Shown here in pieces: positions 11,870 through 24,395 of a stretch of 64,000 bases of DNA. Source of the stretch: Casuarina equisetifolia (taxonomy: Eukaryota > Streptophyta > Magnoliopsida > Fagales > Casuarinaceae); the NCBI GenBank assembly GCA_028551475.1, contig CM052355.1, positions 18,683,543 through 18,747,542 of the forward strand, in the 5' to 3' direction. The translations under genes and the position numbers were made by a program. Position 1 is the first letter of the stretch; each line of letters opens with the position of its first letter. A model generated the notes under the pieces. It was given only the letters and a program-made list of their open reading frames with translations. It ran no database searches and had not been told where the DNA came from.

Positions 11870-14800
11870 TCATATGTTAAATTTCTGGGGAACAGTATCG
11901 AAGTCATCAAAGTCAAATCTCTGTCTTTCCCTCCCAGCCTGAACATACACATAAGTGAATTTCCTGCTCAGTGATCAGTAATTAAGTGGAAGTTAACATG
12001 TAAACAAATGTGATAAGTCACCTTTGCTAGGAACAAAGGATCGCAGGAGATCTGCTCATCTATAGCTGTTAGCTTCCTTGACAGTGTCATTATCCTGGAA
12101 CAAAAAGAAGCGTGGTTTATTGGAGTAGTATCGGAGATGATTTTCACATGATATAACGACAGCTGTTGTAAAATAAAGATAGAATACAGAAGGTTGAAAC
12201 TGTTAATTCTGAAGTGGAAAAGAAGACATAAAACAAGATTAAAAAGGAGACACACGACGACTCTTTGGTAATTGCCATTAAATTCAATAGTGTGATATTA
12301 TTACGTTGATATTTTCCTTTCTTTCAACCCCAGTAAATTCCACATTGAGATAACCAAAAAAAAAAAAAAGATTGGAAGAGACAAAAATAGCAAGCAACAG
12401 AGGTGAGTGATGGGTCCTGTGCCATTTTCTTTTTCTCATTTGTCATCAAGCACATAACACACATTATGAGTGCTACTTTATTTCTAGAGGATTCATATAA
12501 TTTATGAGCATTATCTTACATAAAAGATTCATTCTTAGAACCCCAGAATCATTCAATGCCATCCAACTAAAAAAAGATCTTGGACAGCACAGGAAGAACA
12601 AGGACCTCAAACTCATGAACTTCAGGAAGATATCATAAGCATCCTTCTGCTATTTGATAAACTCTAAAATCTATAAATTTGCAGCAACGTACCTCTGGAT
12701 GGATGAATCAATATGCTCAATCATCTCGCAGGTCTTATATTGTTCAGGATCCTCAAGAAATCTAACCATTCCATCCTTCTGGTTGATTGTTGCAAATATC
12801 TCACCATCTTGGATCTAAAAATTTTGCATAGAAATGTTAATGGCAGAATATAACTGATATCATAGCCGAAAAATTTGGCCTTCAGAAACTACCATTTGCA
12901 GGACATGCATTTCTGCCTCCTTGGGGCTATTCAGTTGCACTGTACTGGCAATATCTTGGAGGGAGAGGGTCAGGTATGTTTGAGTTAATCTCTGGATATT
13001 TCGCTTATACATAGATGATACAACCTGCTTAACCAGTCCAAGATTGTTGTCCTGGAATGAAAATATCATTAACCACCTTGAAAGAACCAAAGTATTCCAC
13101 TAAGAGCTTCATTAGGTATCAATATAATTCATATTATAATGTTGCATAGGAATACACCCGGTATAATCTCAAGCTACTAACCAGGACACTGAGTGGTCAA
13201 TTATGTATAAAGGAGAACTCACGCTGTCAAACTGATCACTGTTTGTCTGGATGCATGCCTCTAATTCTGCAATTTTCCCAGTGCTGTAACTACTTGCAAG
13301 GTCAATGTAGGGCTGCTCCACCCAAAAATAAAAGAACAAAAAAAAAGGCAAAGGAAAAAGGAAAAAAAGAAAAAGGTGAAACATGTTCGCAAAGCTCCAA
13401 ATTGTGATACCATAATAGTGGTCCAGATATATGAGGAAAAGCATATAGACTAGTATTAGGATAACAGAAATTTTGGGTACTCTATTTATTACTTTCTGGT
13501 CCATAGATAGATGACCAATAATGAGAGCAGGTGCGCAAATGCCAAGCTTTCCTTCAGCATATAATACCGAGTCAACAACATCCAACTTTATAACAAGGAC
13601 TTCCACAATTTTAGTACAAAGACATATATTAGAGGCTCAACCAAAAAATGCAAGGAGAAAGGCAGGGATACTGAAGCAGATAAAATACATAGACAATAAA
13701 AGTGACGTGCTCTACTAAAATCAACCACCCCCCCCCCGAAAAAAAAAAAAAAAGGACAATGATCATAAAGATACATATAAATTGTTGATGTGGCATAACA
13801 TCATGAAAGATAAATTACGAAATCCAAGATTTGAAATTAAATCTATTTCTCTCCATTTCCACCTCACATTGAAGACAATTTTCTTAGAGGTAAATCACAA
13901 TCAGACTCTATATTTGCATGGGAATGCTAAAATGCAAATTGGCAAATTACATTTCCATGTCATTGATACAATGATTCGGCTAACATATCTTAAAACATAG
14001 TCCGATAGAACTTATATTTCTAATAACCACAGAATAAACTCAAGGGCTCCCAGAGTTAAAGAGCAATGCCAAATTTAATTTAAGTTAATACCTGACAGAA
14101 GTTCTTTAGATGTCTCTGTGCGGCTGAAGATGCGTACTTAGGAAGACCTGTAGAGAACTGCATCTCAACAGAATGAAGATTATTTGATCAATATAAGAGC
14201 GACATCAATGCTTGATCAAAAGCCACTTCCTAACTGCAACTTATGTGATTAATTTTGAGAATAGCTTTATTCTCTTTGGACTTTGTATCAATAAAAGCAT
14301 CCAAAGCAAATAAGGGCATACCTGGCCATTGTGAATAAGCGAAACCATGATGTACTTCTTGTAAGCTTCAATAGCTATAGCATTTATAGTTGACATTGGA
14401 GCAGTAACAGCCTGAAAAAAAACCCAAAAGGAATCAGGAAGGTCATGTGCTTCAAAATTTCAGGAAATCAGGAAACAGTTACGAATTTAAGAAAATAAAT
14501 AGCTCCACATAGATAACACACATTGTGTAGAAGCTCTAGTGCTTTGCGGAAATACTTTTGTCCAATGCATATCATCCCCCTATCATGAGCACAAATGTGA
14601 AGAATTGTCAGCATAGTTCCTTTACAGTTGACAAAGTACTCAAAATGATAAATATAACTGATACTAAAGGTTGAACAAACAAAATTCAATCTTCAACTAA
14701 CACAAGCGAATATTTTTCTTTTTCAATTGTATCCCTTCATTTTTTATAACTAAAATATTCCCTCTCTCTCTCTCTCTCTCTCTCTTTGTCTTTTAAAAGT

Positions 14801-16385
14801 TGAAGGATTCACATAAGACCAATTTGTGCTGCCAGTAGATATTCTAACATTACCAAATCGATCCTTGGTCTTTGAATAAAAAAGCAGGTTATTAACAGTT
14901 GAATAACATTTGATTTTTCCCATTGATTAGAAATGCCAAAAATTACAAAATGGATCTAAAATCCACACCAACATTTCAAATTCTAGATGCAACAGTAGAT
15001 AAACGAAGTGAGCATCTAAAGAAAACAAGAGTTCTGAAGGACCTATGCCATTAGAAAGTAAACTGAAAAATGGTACATTTACAGGTGTAAAATGAAACGA
15101 GAAGAGTTCCAAAAGAGATGACCCTAACAGAAGTGAAAATTTCATATATTAAAGCCAGATATACTCTAAGAAGCAAATTCAACTCACCCATAATAACAGT
15201 AGAGGAAAAGATCTCTAGGCTGATCAACTTCAAATATATCATCCTCCAAAATGGACAAGCCGGTTTTGTAGCACTTTGCCAACAAACAAAGTAGAAGAAA
15301 CTCTGGATGCAAACTAGTCAAATGTTCTGAGGAACTTTGAAGTTTCTGAGTAGCTGCCAACATGGGAGCTACCCCCCGAATAGGTGCCTCAAGCAGCACG
15401 ACCTGGTCCTTGAACCTCTTACAAACAGATATAACTGCAACCCAGCAATTAATAACATGATCAAGTCCAAGTGCAAGAACATGTGATTTGATGACATTCC
15501 TCCCGTCAAATGAAATTTTATCTAAAGGTAAAATGAATACATACATTTGTCAGGTGCCAAACGAATCTGCTCTGGGACACAAAAACTAATAAATCTGGAA
15601 ATATAGGGGACGAGTGTAGTGGATTGTTCTTTAGAGATCGGCAGAGATGTGCAAGCCTCTCTGTACCACAAACGCACTCCATTAATTTTCAGTTCCTTCC
15701 AATACTCAAATTCAACAAAAATATAGCTATACAAGCACAAGACCAAGACATACAAAGTCCTATTTCCACCAAACACAATAACATATATTACGCCAAAATT
15801 CATGTGTCATGTAAGAAAAGTGACAATGTCCTCCACGAAATACCATAATTTCTAACCGATAAACAATTCGAAAAGTAAAATCCATTTGCTCTAGGTAAAA
15901 TCGCCCAATTGAATGTAACGTAACCGCTTCTCACACTCAGTTCTGCTCTCTAGCCTTTATCCTCTACAAAGGGGAAATACAAAAAGAAGGAAACAAACCA
16001 GAACTTTCAATTGTTCATTTCAATCTTCTTCTACTTTCTGCTTAACCAAACAACAAGTTAAGGTATGCTAAATGTCTAAACCCTAACACAAAACCAATAT
16101 TTACAGTTACGAAAATGAAAAGCCAAACGAGAAAGGAAAAAAAGAAACAAAGAAAAAAGAAAGAAAGGATTAATACGCAGCAGAATGAAGCAAAGCTCAC
16201 AGGATGTATAGGTATCCGAGAGAATGTATGGAGGGGTCGAGCTGGTTGAGAATTGGAGGCAACCGAGTCGACTCGGCGCGGAGCGAGTCCTCCGCTTGCT
16301 TCAGGATGACGTGGAGGCGCGAGATGTCTCCGGCACTGCTCGAAAGCCCTTGGATTTGGGTCACCAGAGCTTCCAACGACCCCAT
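11870..16385 (-). CDS. CSN3: COP9 signalosome complex subunit 3
   Basis: Eleven exons: 16201-16385, 15545-15660, 15188-15434, 14522-14579, 14322-14411, 14092-14157, 13223-13312, 12893-13051, 12693-12814, 12022-12094 and 11870-11938, all GT-AG and in phase, giving 424 residues (the plant protein is about 429). Diagnostic stretches are [14 protein letters not shown] at the end of exon 1, [18 protein letters not shown] in exon 3 and [20 protein letters not shown] in exon 8, which lies in the C-terminal PCI region. The last exon ends in the acidic/aromatic tail [17 protein letters not shown]3 (FUS11 in Arabidopsis) is a scaffold subunit of the nuclear COP9 signalosome, which removes NEDD8 from cullins and controls photomorphogenesis. 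Introns hold a (CT)n tract and poly-C/poly-A runs. Confidence 0.97.
14762..14785. repeat. (CT)12 microsatellite in a CSN3 intron
   Basis: An uninterrupted CT dinucleotide tract lies in the intron between exons 3 and 4 of CSN3. Confidence 0.9.
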
Positions 16386-17160
16386 GATTCCGAGTTACCA
16401 GACTCGGTGATCCGACTCAATTTCTGAAAGAGAGAAGAAGCTTGGCGAGCTCTCTGAGTTTCGCCGCGCATACTATAAGTAGAAGGTGATTTGACTCGGA
16501 TTCCCATTGGGCCGGAAAACAAGACCTTTGATTTTGGACGTGGCCCAGGCCGTTCATTCTTGGCCTCTAACTGACCGTAGACCTTCAAAGACTCCTTCCC
16601 ATTTTTTAATTTTTTTAATCTCTCATAAAACTCGGAAACATCTTTTTAGGAGCTCTTTAACATAAGTGCGATAATATCCTAATCATTCGATAGTTTTCTT
16701 GGAATTTTTATTTGTGAAAAAAAAATTATATTTATAAATTCCAAAGTAGACTCAATATAGTTTTGGTTAACTTGTTAAGCAGTTTTTAATTTCTTAAACC
16801 AAAAGCGCATACTACAAATAATATTATTTATACTAGCACTAAAAATGCCTAGATTTTTTTTTTTCATTTATATGTATTACATGCTTATAATTATCATGAC
16901 TAAATAAAGTTCATACACAATCTATTTTTTCATTACTTGCCATTCTAGATTGTTAATGGTACTTGACCATTTATGTGCTTTTTGATGCCTAGAACCAAAG
17001 TTTCCTTAACACCAAACACACCACACACAAGCTTAAAGGCTAACATGAAGATACATGCTTTCAAGCAACATAGATATATGGGTTTTTTAGCTCTAAAAAT
17101 GAAACAACACAACATAACAACAAATATATGCAAAAAAGTTTAAAAGTAGTGATATCATAT
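16386..17160. promoter_or_regulatory. CSN3 upstream region, then AT-rich DNA
   Basis: Just upstream of the CSN3 start, two TGGGCC elements (site-II type, near 16507 and, inverted, 16543) are typical of plant housekeeping promoters. From about 16600 on, composition turns strongly AT-rich with no reading frame. That part may be inverted leader sequence of the neighbouring viral element, but this is not certain. Confidence 0.45.
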
Positions 17161-17189
17161 AAGCATACCTTAATTTACAAGATGGGATC

Positions 17190-17355
17190 AAAACTCCTAG
17201 TAAGGCTTTGATACCACTTACAGTATTACGCTAATTATACAATAGAATAGAACATAATAGCTTTTTACAATGAGTGGGTTTTACAATAAAGGGTAGTCGC
17301 AATGGTAGTGGTTTTAATTGTATGCACAAAAGAGGTAGAGAATGGGTAGAGTCTT
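17190..17355 (-). repeat. Inverted copy of the pararetrovirus leader
   Basis: The reverse complement of this stretch matches the plus-strand leader at about 23718-23890, including the repeated ACCACTACCA motifs and a primer-site sequence TGGTATCAAAGCC (minus strand, 17204-17216). At about 17355 the sequence switches to forward-oriented viral coding remnant. Confidence 0.8.
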
Positions 17356-18803
17356 GATATAATTGTTTTGGATCTCAAACAAGAGACCAAAAAAAATTTT
17401 AAGTGTCTAATAAACAAAGTAGACATAGTACCTATAGATGATATGAATAGTCCAAGAGATAACAAAATCCCTCGACTATTCTATAGAAATGATGAAATTA
17501 TGGTGCTTCAAACAAAAGCTACCTAAAATCAAGAGGAACATGAAAATATAAAAGAAATCTTGGACTACCGGAGACAATTGTATAAAAATCCTAATCTCTA
17601 TGTTAAGAAAGAAATGAAATTATAAATAGGATAAGAATAACTTATCTTGAATATAAAGATCTTTTAACTTATTTAAGTTTGAAAATACTTTATTACTTTC
17701 TAATGAAGAACATAACCAATCTTTTGATTTTGAAGAAAAAGTTAAAGTATTTAATGAAGATGAGGATAAACAATCTGTGTCTAAAAAAGAAGAAAAAACT
17801 TTTTCTAGAAAAGAAAAACAGAGGATCCATTAGATTTGGAAATTTTTGCAAATTATGGGCTGAATGATGATAATTATGATGAGTATGTAGAAAACATAAA
17901 AATAGGTGCTTCTGCTAGTGGAGTAAAAGAGGAAACGCCTCATCCCACAAATTCTAGGAAAGATGATATCAATAAACAAAATATAGCATAAAATGGGACA
18001 TATTTAGATCTTACTAATGTTCCTTTAAGGACAGATTTAAAGTTATAAATGATTTGGCACAATCCTTTTCAACAATAGTAATCAACTATAAGAACACATG
18101 GACAAAAGAAATTTTTCTAGATTATATTGCTTCTATACTCCAAGGAAGCACCTTGTAGTAGCTAAGGAAATGGGAAAAAACTAAAGCAGTCAAGCAATAA
18201 AAAATTGCTCTACTATCAAATTTCTTAAGCTTTGATGATATATAAAAAGAATTTTCAAAAATCCTTAAAGAACAACTTTATGGATATTTAGGAGAACCAT
18301 AGCTTCAAAAAGATGCTAATTTTATGCTATCCATGCTAGAATTGTTTAATATATGTAGGTTTGAAGAATATTTTTAAGTCTTTTAAAAATATTACTATTT
18401 AGTTGAACCACCAAAAAAATAAAGACTAGTTAAAATAATTCTTCAATAAATTACCTAGTCTTTGGGATGAAATATATAGTACAAGTTATCCAAGTTTTCT
18501 AACTAAGATAAATAAGGATGACACCTTAGGATTTAGAAAAAAAAAACTATGTTTTAAGGGTAATAGCATATCATTGTTTAATGACTAAAGCTAAAAAGCA
18601 AGTAAAAAACCAACTTTCTAGATTGCAAAAATGTTGTAAAAAAAATCTTTAGAGAAAACGAAAAATAGGATGTGATGGCCTAAAAAGGAAATCACATAAA
18701 AATAAAAAAAATTCGAATGGAGAAAATGGAAAAAGTAAAAAAAGACTTTTTCACCAAAAAGAAAATATATTATAAAGAAGAGATATGATGACAAAAAAAA
18801 ACT

Positions 18804-18851
18804 TGCAAATGTTTTATTTGTAATGAAGAAGGCCATTATGCACCACAATGT
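18804..18851 (+). pseudogene. Pararetroviral coat-protein zinc knuckle remnant
   Basis: A short open stretch encodes a CX2CX4HX4C zinc knuckle (C at 18810 and 18819, H at 18834, C at 18849) followed by basic then acidic residues. This is the usual C-terminal layout of caulimovirid coat proteins. Stops lie on both sides, so no intact protein is encoded. Confidence 0.75.
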
Positions 18852-20699
18852 CCTAAAAGAGGAAAAAGTGGTAAGAAAATGATCAAACTTCTTGAAGAAC
18901 AAGAATTTGAAATTCTCTTTGGAGAAGAAATCTCATATCATGAAAACATCCTTTATGAGGTTTCTAGTGATGAAGAAAGTTCTTATAAAGAAGAATTTAT
19001 CTTCATGATGACAAAGCAACAAATTAAGGATAATAAAATAGAGGTCTATCAATAAGATATGGAAACTCTAAAATTAAAAGATGTTGTAGGAGAAGAAGTT
19101 AGCTTCATTGAAGAACAGTTGGAAGAAATAAGAAAAATGAAAGACATTAAGAAAGAAGAAATATATAAATTTCCAAAATTTAATTTTTTTGTGCTAGAGT
19201 TTTTAAACAATTTTGTGGAATCATCACTTCAAAATTATCTCATGAAGGTAAAATATATATTACTTTATTTGATAAGAAAAAAGTAGCAAGATGAAAAAAG
19301 AAATATTCAAAAATTAAATACATTTACATAGGTTTAATTCAAATAGAAATAATTGTTTTATTTAGGCAAGGCATGGATACACCTATTCAAGTGGTGGTCT
19401 CAAAGGTTCAAAAACCCAACCAAGGCTATTATAAGAGGAATTTAGTCTAATCTTGTTAATGGGAGAGTTTGGTTTAACATTAGACCAAATTACTTCATTT
19501 CAATTAATGATCCTAATTTCGAAGACATTGTTCGAATTAAAATAAATACTAAAGGTATAAATATGAAATCTAGTTTTTATGATCTTTCAGTTTAATGGAA
19601 AACCATCCATGCATTGACAAAATTTTCTTAAACTAGAACAAAATCTTTAGACAAAAATATTGTAGAAAATTTTGAGCCAAGACCCTTTGATAGAGAAATT
19701 ACCCCAAAGATTGATTGATTGGAAAGGTTTAGAAATGCCAAATAATGGCTTCTAACTAATGCCACTGCACCACAATGCTTAGATTCTAGTCAGGTTGGAA
19801 TACAAGCTTCAAGAAAAGACTTGTATTTCACAAATATAGCAACTGAAAATTTTAAAACAACATTCCCTTATCAAGAAGATATTTGGGAAAAAATTTCTTA
19901 ACAAAGTTTTAGCCTTCCATCAAAATGAATTAAAGACAAAAATGAAGGTGAAGGCAATAGCTCTAAGCAAGAAGCTATTAAAGAAGTTAATAATGTTCAA
20001 ATTCGAATTCTAGTCATGCTAGGTACAAATTACTTGAGAGAAAAAGAAGAAGAAATCAAAATGAGCCATTTCTATCATTTCCAAAAAGGAGATGAAGAAA
20101 TAATTTTCTCACCTAGCCAAGTTAAGAAAAAGAGAAAATATAAATATATTCTAAGAAATTTTAATTTTCTAGGATATAAACCATACACTTTACATGTTTT
20201 AGTAGAAATTGGAGCTACAATTTGGAGTTGTAGATGGAACGCTTTACCTATAGAAAAATGGGTACTCATGAAACATCCGATAATAGTAACAAGAATCTAT
20301 AGTAATATAACAAAAATAGAATATATAGCAAAAAAAAAATTCCCATTTGGATGAGTAATAAAAGTTCCTCATTCCTAAGATACTTTGTTTTCTAAATATG
20401 CATGGAGATTTTCTTTTAGGAAATAACTTCCTTGAAAATTACTATCCTATAAAGTTGCATCACTCATATATTAGATTGACTCTTAAAAAAGAGAAAGTCA
20501 ATATACTTGTCTTAGACCAACATAGATATAAGTGCACACCTAACTTCACACCAACCAGGTGTGGAAACCATATACATATCATTAACACACTAGAACCTTC
20601 TCATTTGATCTATAAAATTCTAGAGGAAAACTTTAGTGAAGATCCTTTGAAACTATGTTGAGAAACCCTTGATATTGTAGTTTAAAACTAAAAGATCAC

Positions 20700-22038
20700 A
20701 ATGTTGTAATTAGAGTCAAACTTATGATCTATACCAAACATGATATAGATGAATTTGATGTTCAAATTAAAGAATCATTGGATAAAAAGCTAATAAAAGA
20801 GACAACCAATCCTCATCTTAGTCTAGCTTTTATGGTAAAAAACCATAATGAAATTAAAAGAGGAAAAACTAGGATGGACATAAATTATAAATGACTAATT
20901 GACCCATTAGAGTTTAATGGTTATTTTATATCAAGAAAAGATGTCATAGTTAACCAAACTAAGGAATCAAAATATTCTAGTAAATTTGATTGTAAGTTTG
21001 GATTTTGGCAAATAATGCTAGCAAAGGAGTCAAAACCATTAACTACATTCAACACTTCAAGAGGACATTATCATTAGAATGTGATACCTTTTGGACTCAA
21101 TATAGCTCCTCAAGTTTTTCAAAAATGGATGGATAAAATCTTTAAAGACCTTAAAGATTTTTGTGTTGCTTATATAGATGATATACTTTTGTCTTCTAAA
21201 ACCCTAGAAGAACACAACAAACATCTTAAAATTAATTGTAAAAAATTCCAAAGAAGTGGAATTATTCTTTCTCTTAAGAAAATAGAAGTTGAAAAAGAAT
21301 TTATTGAATTCTTAGGATTAGTTTCAAATTAATCAAGTTTAAAACTTCAAGCACATTTCCAAACTTAGAGAATTTCCTGAAGACATAAAAGACAAAAAAC
21401 AATTACAAAGTTTTCTCGGAATTCTTAGTTATGGAAGAACTTATATAAAGGATTTATCTAAAAAAGAAATTCCTTTATTTGAAAAGCTTAAGAAAGATAA
21501 AGAATTTTCATGGTCTAACAAAGATATGAAATTAATAAAACAAAATAAGAAGGAGTTAGATGATGCTCCAAAAGTTTATTGTCCTTAACAAAGAGATAAA
21601 CTTATTATTGAATCAAATGCTTCATATTTTTATGGGGGATGTGTTTTAAAAGCTATTCCAAAAAAATTTTGGCATGAAATTGAACAAACTAGTTTTAAAG
21701 GAATTAGATCTAAAAAAGATCCTATTCCTAAACAACTCTAAAAAGAAGAATTGATTTGTGAATATAATTTTAGGAAAATTAAATCAAATGAACAAAATTA
21801 CATAATCTTTGAAAAAGAACTTTTGACTATTAAATTAGTTATTAAAATTTTTCATATTTATGTTGCCCTTGAAGACTTAATTCACATTGATAATAAAGTT
21901 GTTAAAGATTTCTTAACTAATAAAAGAAATATTATTCAAGATAGGAGACTCAAATGGTACAATTTTATTGCAAATTATTCATTTGAAATTGAATATTTGA
22001 AAGGTACTAACAATCTTATTGCATATTATCTTAGCTAA
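20700..22038 (+). pseudogene. Pararetroviral reverse transcriptase and RNase H remnant
   Basis: Recognisable polymerase blocks run from about 20700, with the YIDD catalytic box at 21171-21182 and the MPFGL-type motif degraded to MIPFGL at 21081. An RNase H segment with an INDN-like HIDNK motif ends near 22038. In-frame stops (for example near 20892, 21075 and 21330) and frame changes break it into pieces. It is not functional. Confidence 0.82.
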
Positions 22039-23690
22039 AATCCAAGATAAGAACTACCAACCAGATAGCAAAGTCAAAAGTTACTTCATAAAGCCTAAAC
22101 AAGGTGACTAGGTTACAATAGTACATAAACACCAACACCTAACTCTAGTGTACATGGTATTTAAACGATTCTAATTAGGAATCTATACTACTTGAGGAGC
22201 ATGTTTCAACCAAATCAATGGTTATGCAAGATTTATTTTTTAGCCTACCACACTATGGAAGAAGCTAAACAAGCTTTTACTAGATATATGCAAGTAATAG
22301 TTTTCAAAGGAAAATCTAAATAGGTAGTTTCTAAAAATTCTAAATAAGATTTTTTAGAAATTGAAGATTTCTATATTCCTGGATTGCATAAGGAAATATA
22401 TGAAAAGGTTAATGGAGTTTGGAAATCCCAAATTGACAATAACAAAGTAAGGTTTAGGTAACACATGTCTACATTTGCTAGGAGAACTGCTAACTACTGA
22501 GCAAGATATCAACAAACTAAATAGGCTTATATGCACTTGGTTAAACAAGTCATGCATAAGGAGCCTTTTGATGTGACGAAACTAAACAAGTTTCTTATTG
22601 TCTTAACTAACTTTGATCACACTGATCAAGATCTAGAAGTAAAGAGAATAAAAAGGTTAAGCCTTTTTGAAAAAACAAAAGGTTGCTTACTATAAAAAAT
22701 TCAACAAAAAGTTGAATTAGTAAAATTTAACAAGATGCTAGAAGAATGACATCTAATATAAACCTTGAAGGAGGAATCCCCAAATTCAAGATTATATTAA
22801 ATCATAAAGAATGGTCTTTATCAAATATTGAATGGGAAATTACTAACCAAGTAATTTTTCAAGGAATTACAATAGATCAATTAAAGAATTTTCTTGCTAT
22901 GATAAAAACTACGGTTTATTTCGTAGTAAAAAATATCTAACGAGGAGAATACTTCACCTTTTAGATAACCAGTTCATTAGGGTGGAGAATTTGAGAAAAA
23001 TTCTTCTAGCCATATTAGATTTAGGAGCTTAAAAATACTCATGAAGATGAATTTGAATATCCTAATCTCAACAACTCTTTCGATGTGGCTTAAAGAATTG
23101 ATAACAATGCCTATTTGGGTAGATAACTTATTAATTTTGTTTGACAAAGCTATCTAGATTCAAGACCAAAAGGAAAAACCTTTTTTGGTCTTAGATGGGA
23201 GAAGATTATTTGTCACTTTGCTAAAAATTGGTTACACCCACACTCATGAACAAATTTTGGAAGCATAAACACTACTTAAGAAAATGGTGACAAGAACATA
23301 TCTTGATAGCTAAGAGATATGGCCAATTTATTAGAAGATAATGCAACAATGAGATTGATATTTGACAGTTAGAACTCTGATGAACCCACAAAAGAGGAAT
23401 TAGATGAATATAATCATGAATTGGAGCACTTATTCCAAGAAGAACAAAAAATGACAATGCAACAACTTATGGATGAAGACTGACATTGCAAAGTATAGCG
23501 GACAAGAAAAGACAAAAAGAGGTACATGTCATAAACAATGATACTTGTCATAAGTCATTTATGATGATTCATTTATGATTGTATAGGTGTTCATGTTATA
23601 ATAAATAAGGTATATAGGTGTCACAATAGGTGTTATAATTGTATTTATGAGTAACAAATAATGTACCACACATTTTGTTATATAAATAGT

Positions 23691-23875
23691 TAGGGCATCA
23701 CCAATTCTCCAACATCAAGACTGTACCCATTTCTCTACTTTTTTTGTGCATACAACTACAACCACTACCACTATCACTACCATTACTCTTCATTGTAAAA
23801 TCAACTCCTTGTAAAAAATTACTATGTTCTATTTCGCTGTATAATTAGCTTGATACTATAAGTAGTATTAGAGCT
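23691..23875 (+). promoter_or_regulatory. Pararetroviral promoter/leader with primer-binding site
   Basis: A TATA box (TATAAATA, 23691-23698) is followed about 170 bp later by TAGTATTAGAGCT (23863-23875), a degraded version of the initiator-Met-tRNA primer site TGGTATCAGAGC that marks the start of caulimovirid genomes. After about 23910 the sequence jumps to a copy of coat-region DNA. Confidence 0.65.
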
Positions 23876-23909
23876 AGGTTTTGATCATGAGACTAATAGG
23901 TTATGAGCA

Positions 23910-24003
23910 AAAATCCTTAAAGAACAACTTTGAGGATATTTAGGAGAACCACGACTACATGAAGATGCTAATTTTATGCTTCCAAGCTAGAATATGTGTA
24001 TAA
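23910..24003 (+). repeat. Second copy of a coat-region segment
   Basis: This ~94-bp stretch closely repeats 18254-18347 (shared run AAAATCCTTAAAGAACAACT) in the same orientation. It places mid-coat sequence directly after the primer site, which marks a deletion or rearrangement junction at the right end of the viral block. Confidence 0.85.
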
Positions 24004-24005
24004 AA

Positions 24006-24395
24006 CTTATACAATAACAATAAGTTTAAATCTTTTGATTATATTTTTAACTAAATTTGAGTATGTTTTGAAATGGGTCTTTGTTTTTTAATCTAAGCAA
24101 TTAAGTTAAAGTTGGTAAAGTTATGAGTCAATAACAAAAAAAGAGAATAAGAACTGTGGAATTATATTTTCAATTTAGTGATCTAAAGTTCTGGTGTCTT
24201 GTTTAATTTAACGAGAAAAACACTTTTGTTATTTTGTTTTTTAAAAAATGATTATCTAAGAATTACCGTAGGGAAAGCTTCCGGAACGCGAACGAACCCG
24301 ATAGGGAGAGATCGAGAAAGCAAATCAACGAAAAGTAGTCTATGCAAACGTTTGCGAAAGCTTGAAAGCTCCAAAAGCTAGAGCAAAGAACAACA
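24006..24395 (+). promoter_or_regulatory. Upstream region of the phosducin-like gene
   Basis: AT-rich DNA gives way at about 24270 to a GC-richer 5' UTR-like stretch leading to the ATG at 24396. No specific element is recognisable. The gene's promoter abuts viral DNA. Confidence 0.4.

Larger units (their letters stand above)
17190..24005 (+). mobile_element. Degenerate endogenous pararetrovirus (Caulimoviridae)
   Basis: An AT-rich block with, in order, a coat-protein-like region (about 17880-18420), a CCHC zinc knuckle (18810-18851), a divergent conserved block (19390-19600), a retroviral-type aspartic protease (about 20150-20350), reverse transcriptase (about 20700-21330, YIDD at 21171-21182), RNase H (21751-22038), a downstream coding remnant (22200-23480) and a promoter/leader with a Met-tRNA-type primer site. 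There is no integrase, and the RT block has the IKRGK-type motif usual in caulimovirids, so this is an endogenous viral copy rather than an LTR retrotransposon. Many stops and frameshifts break every domain, and the protease active-site Asp position reads Glu (20205). It is clearly dead. The genus cannot be assigned by eye. Confidence 0.85.

Noticed and set aside
17190..24005. Ty3/gypsy LTR retrotransposon
   Set aside because: No integrase and no direct LTRs. The RT motifs, coat zinc knuckle and primer site near a TATA box fit a caulimovirid instead.
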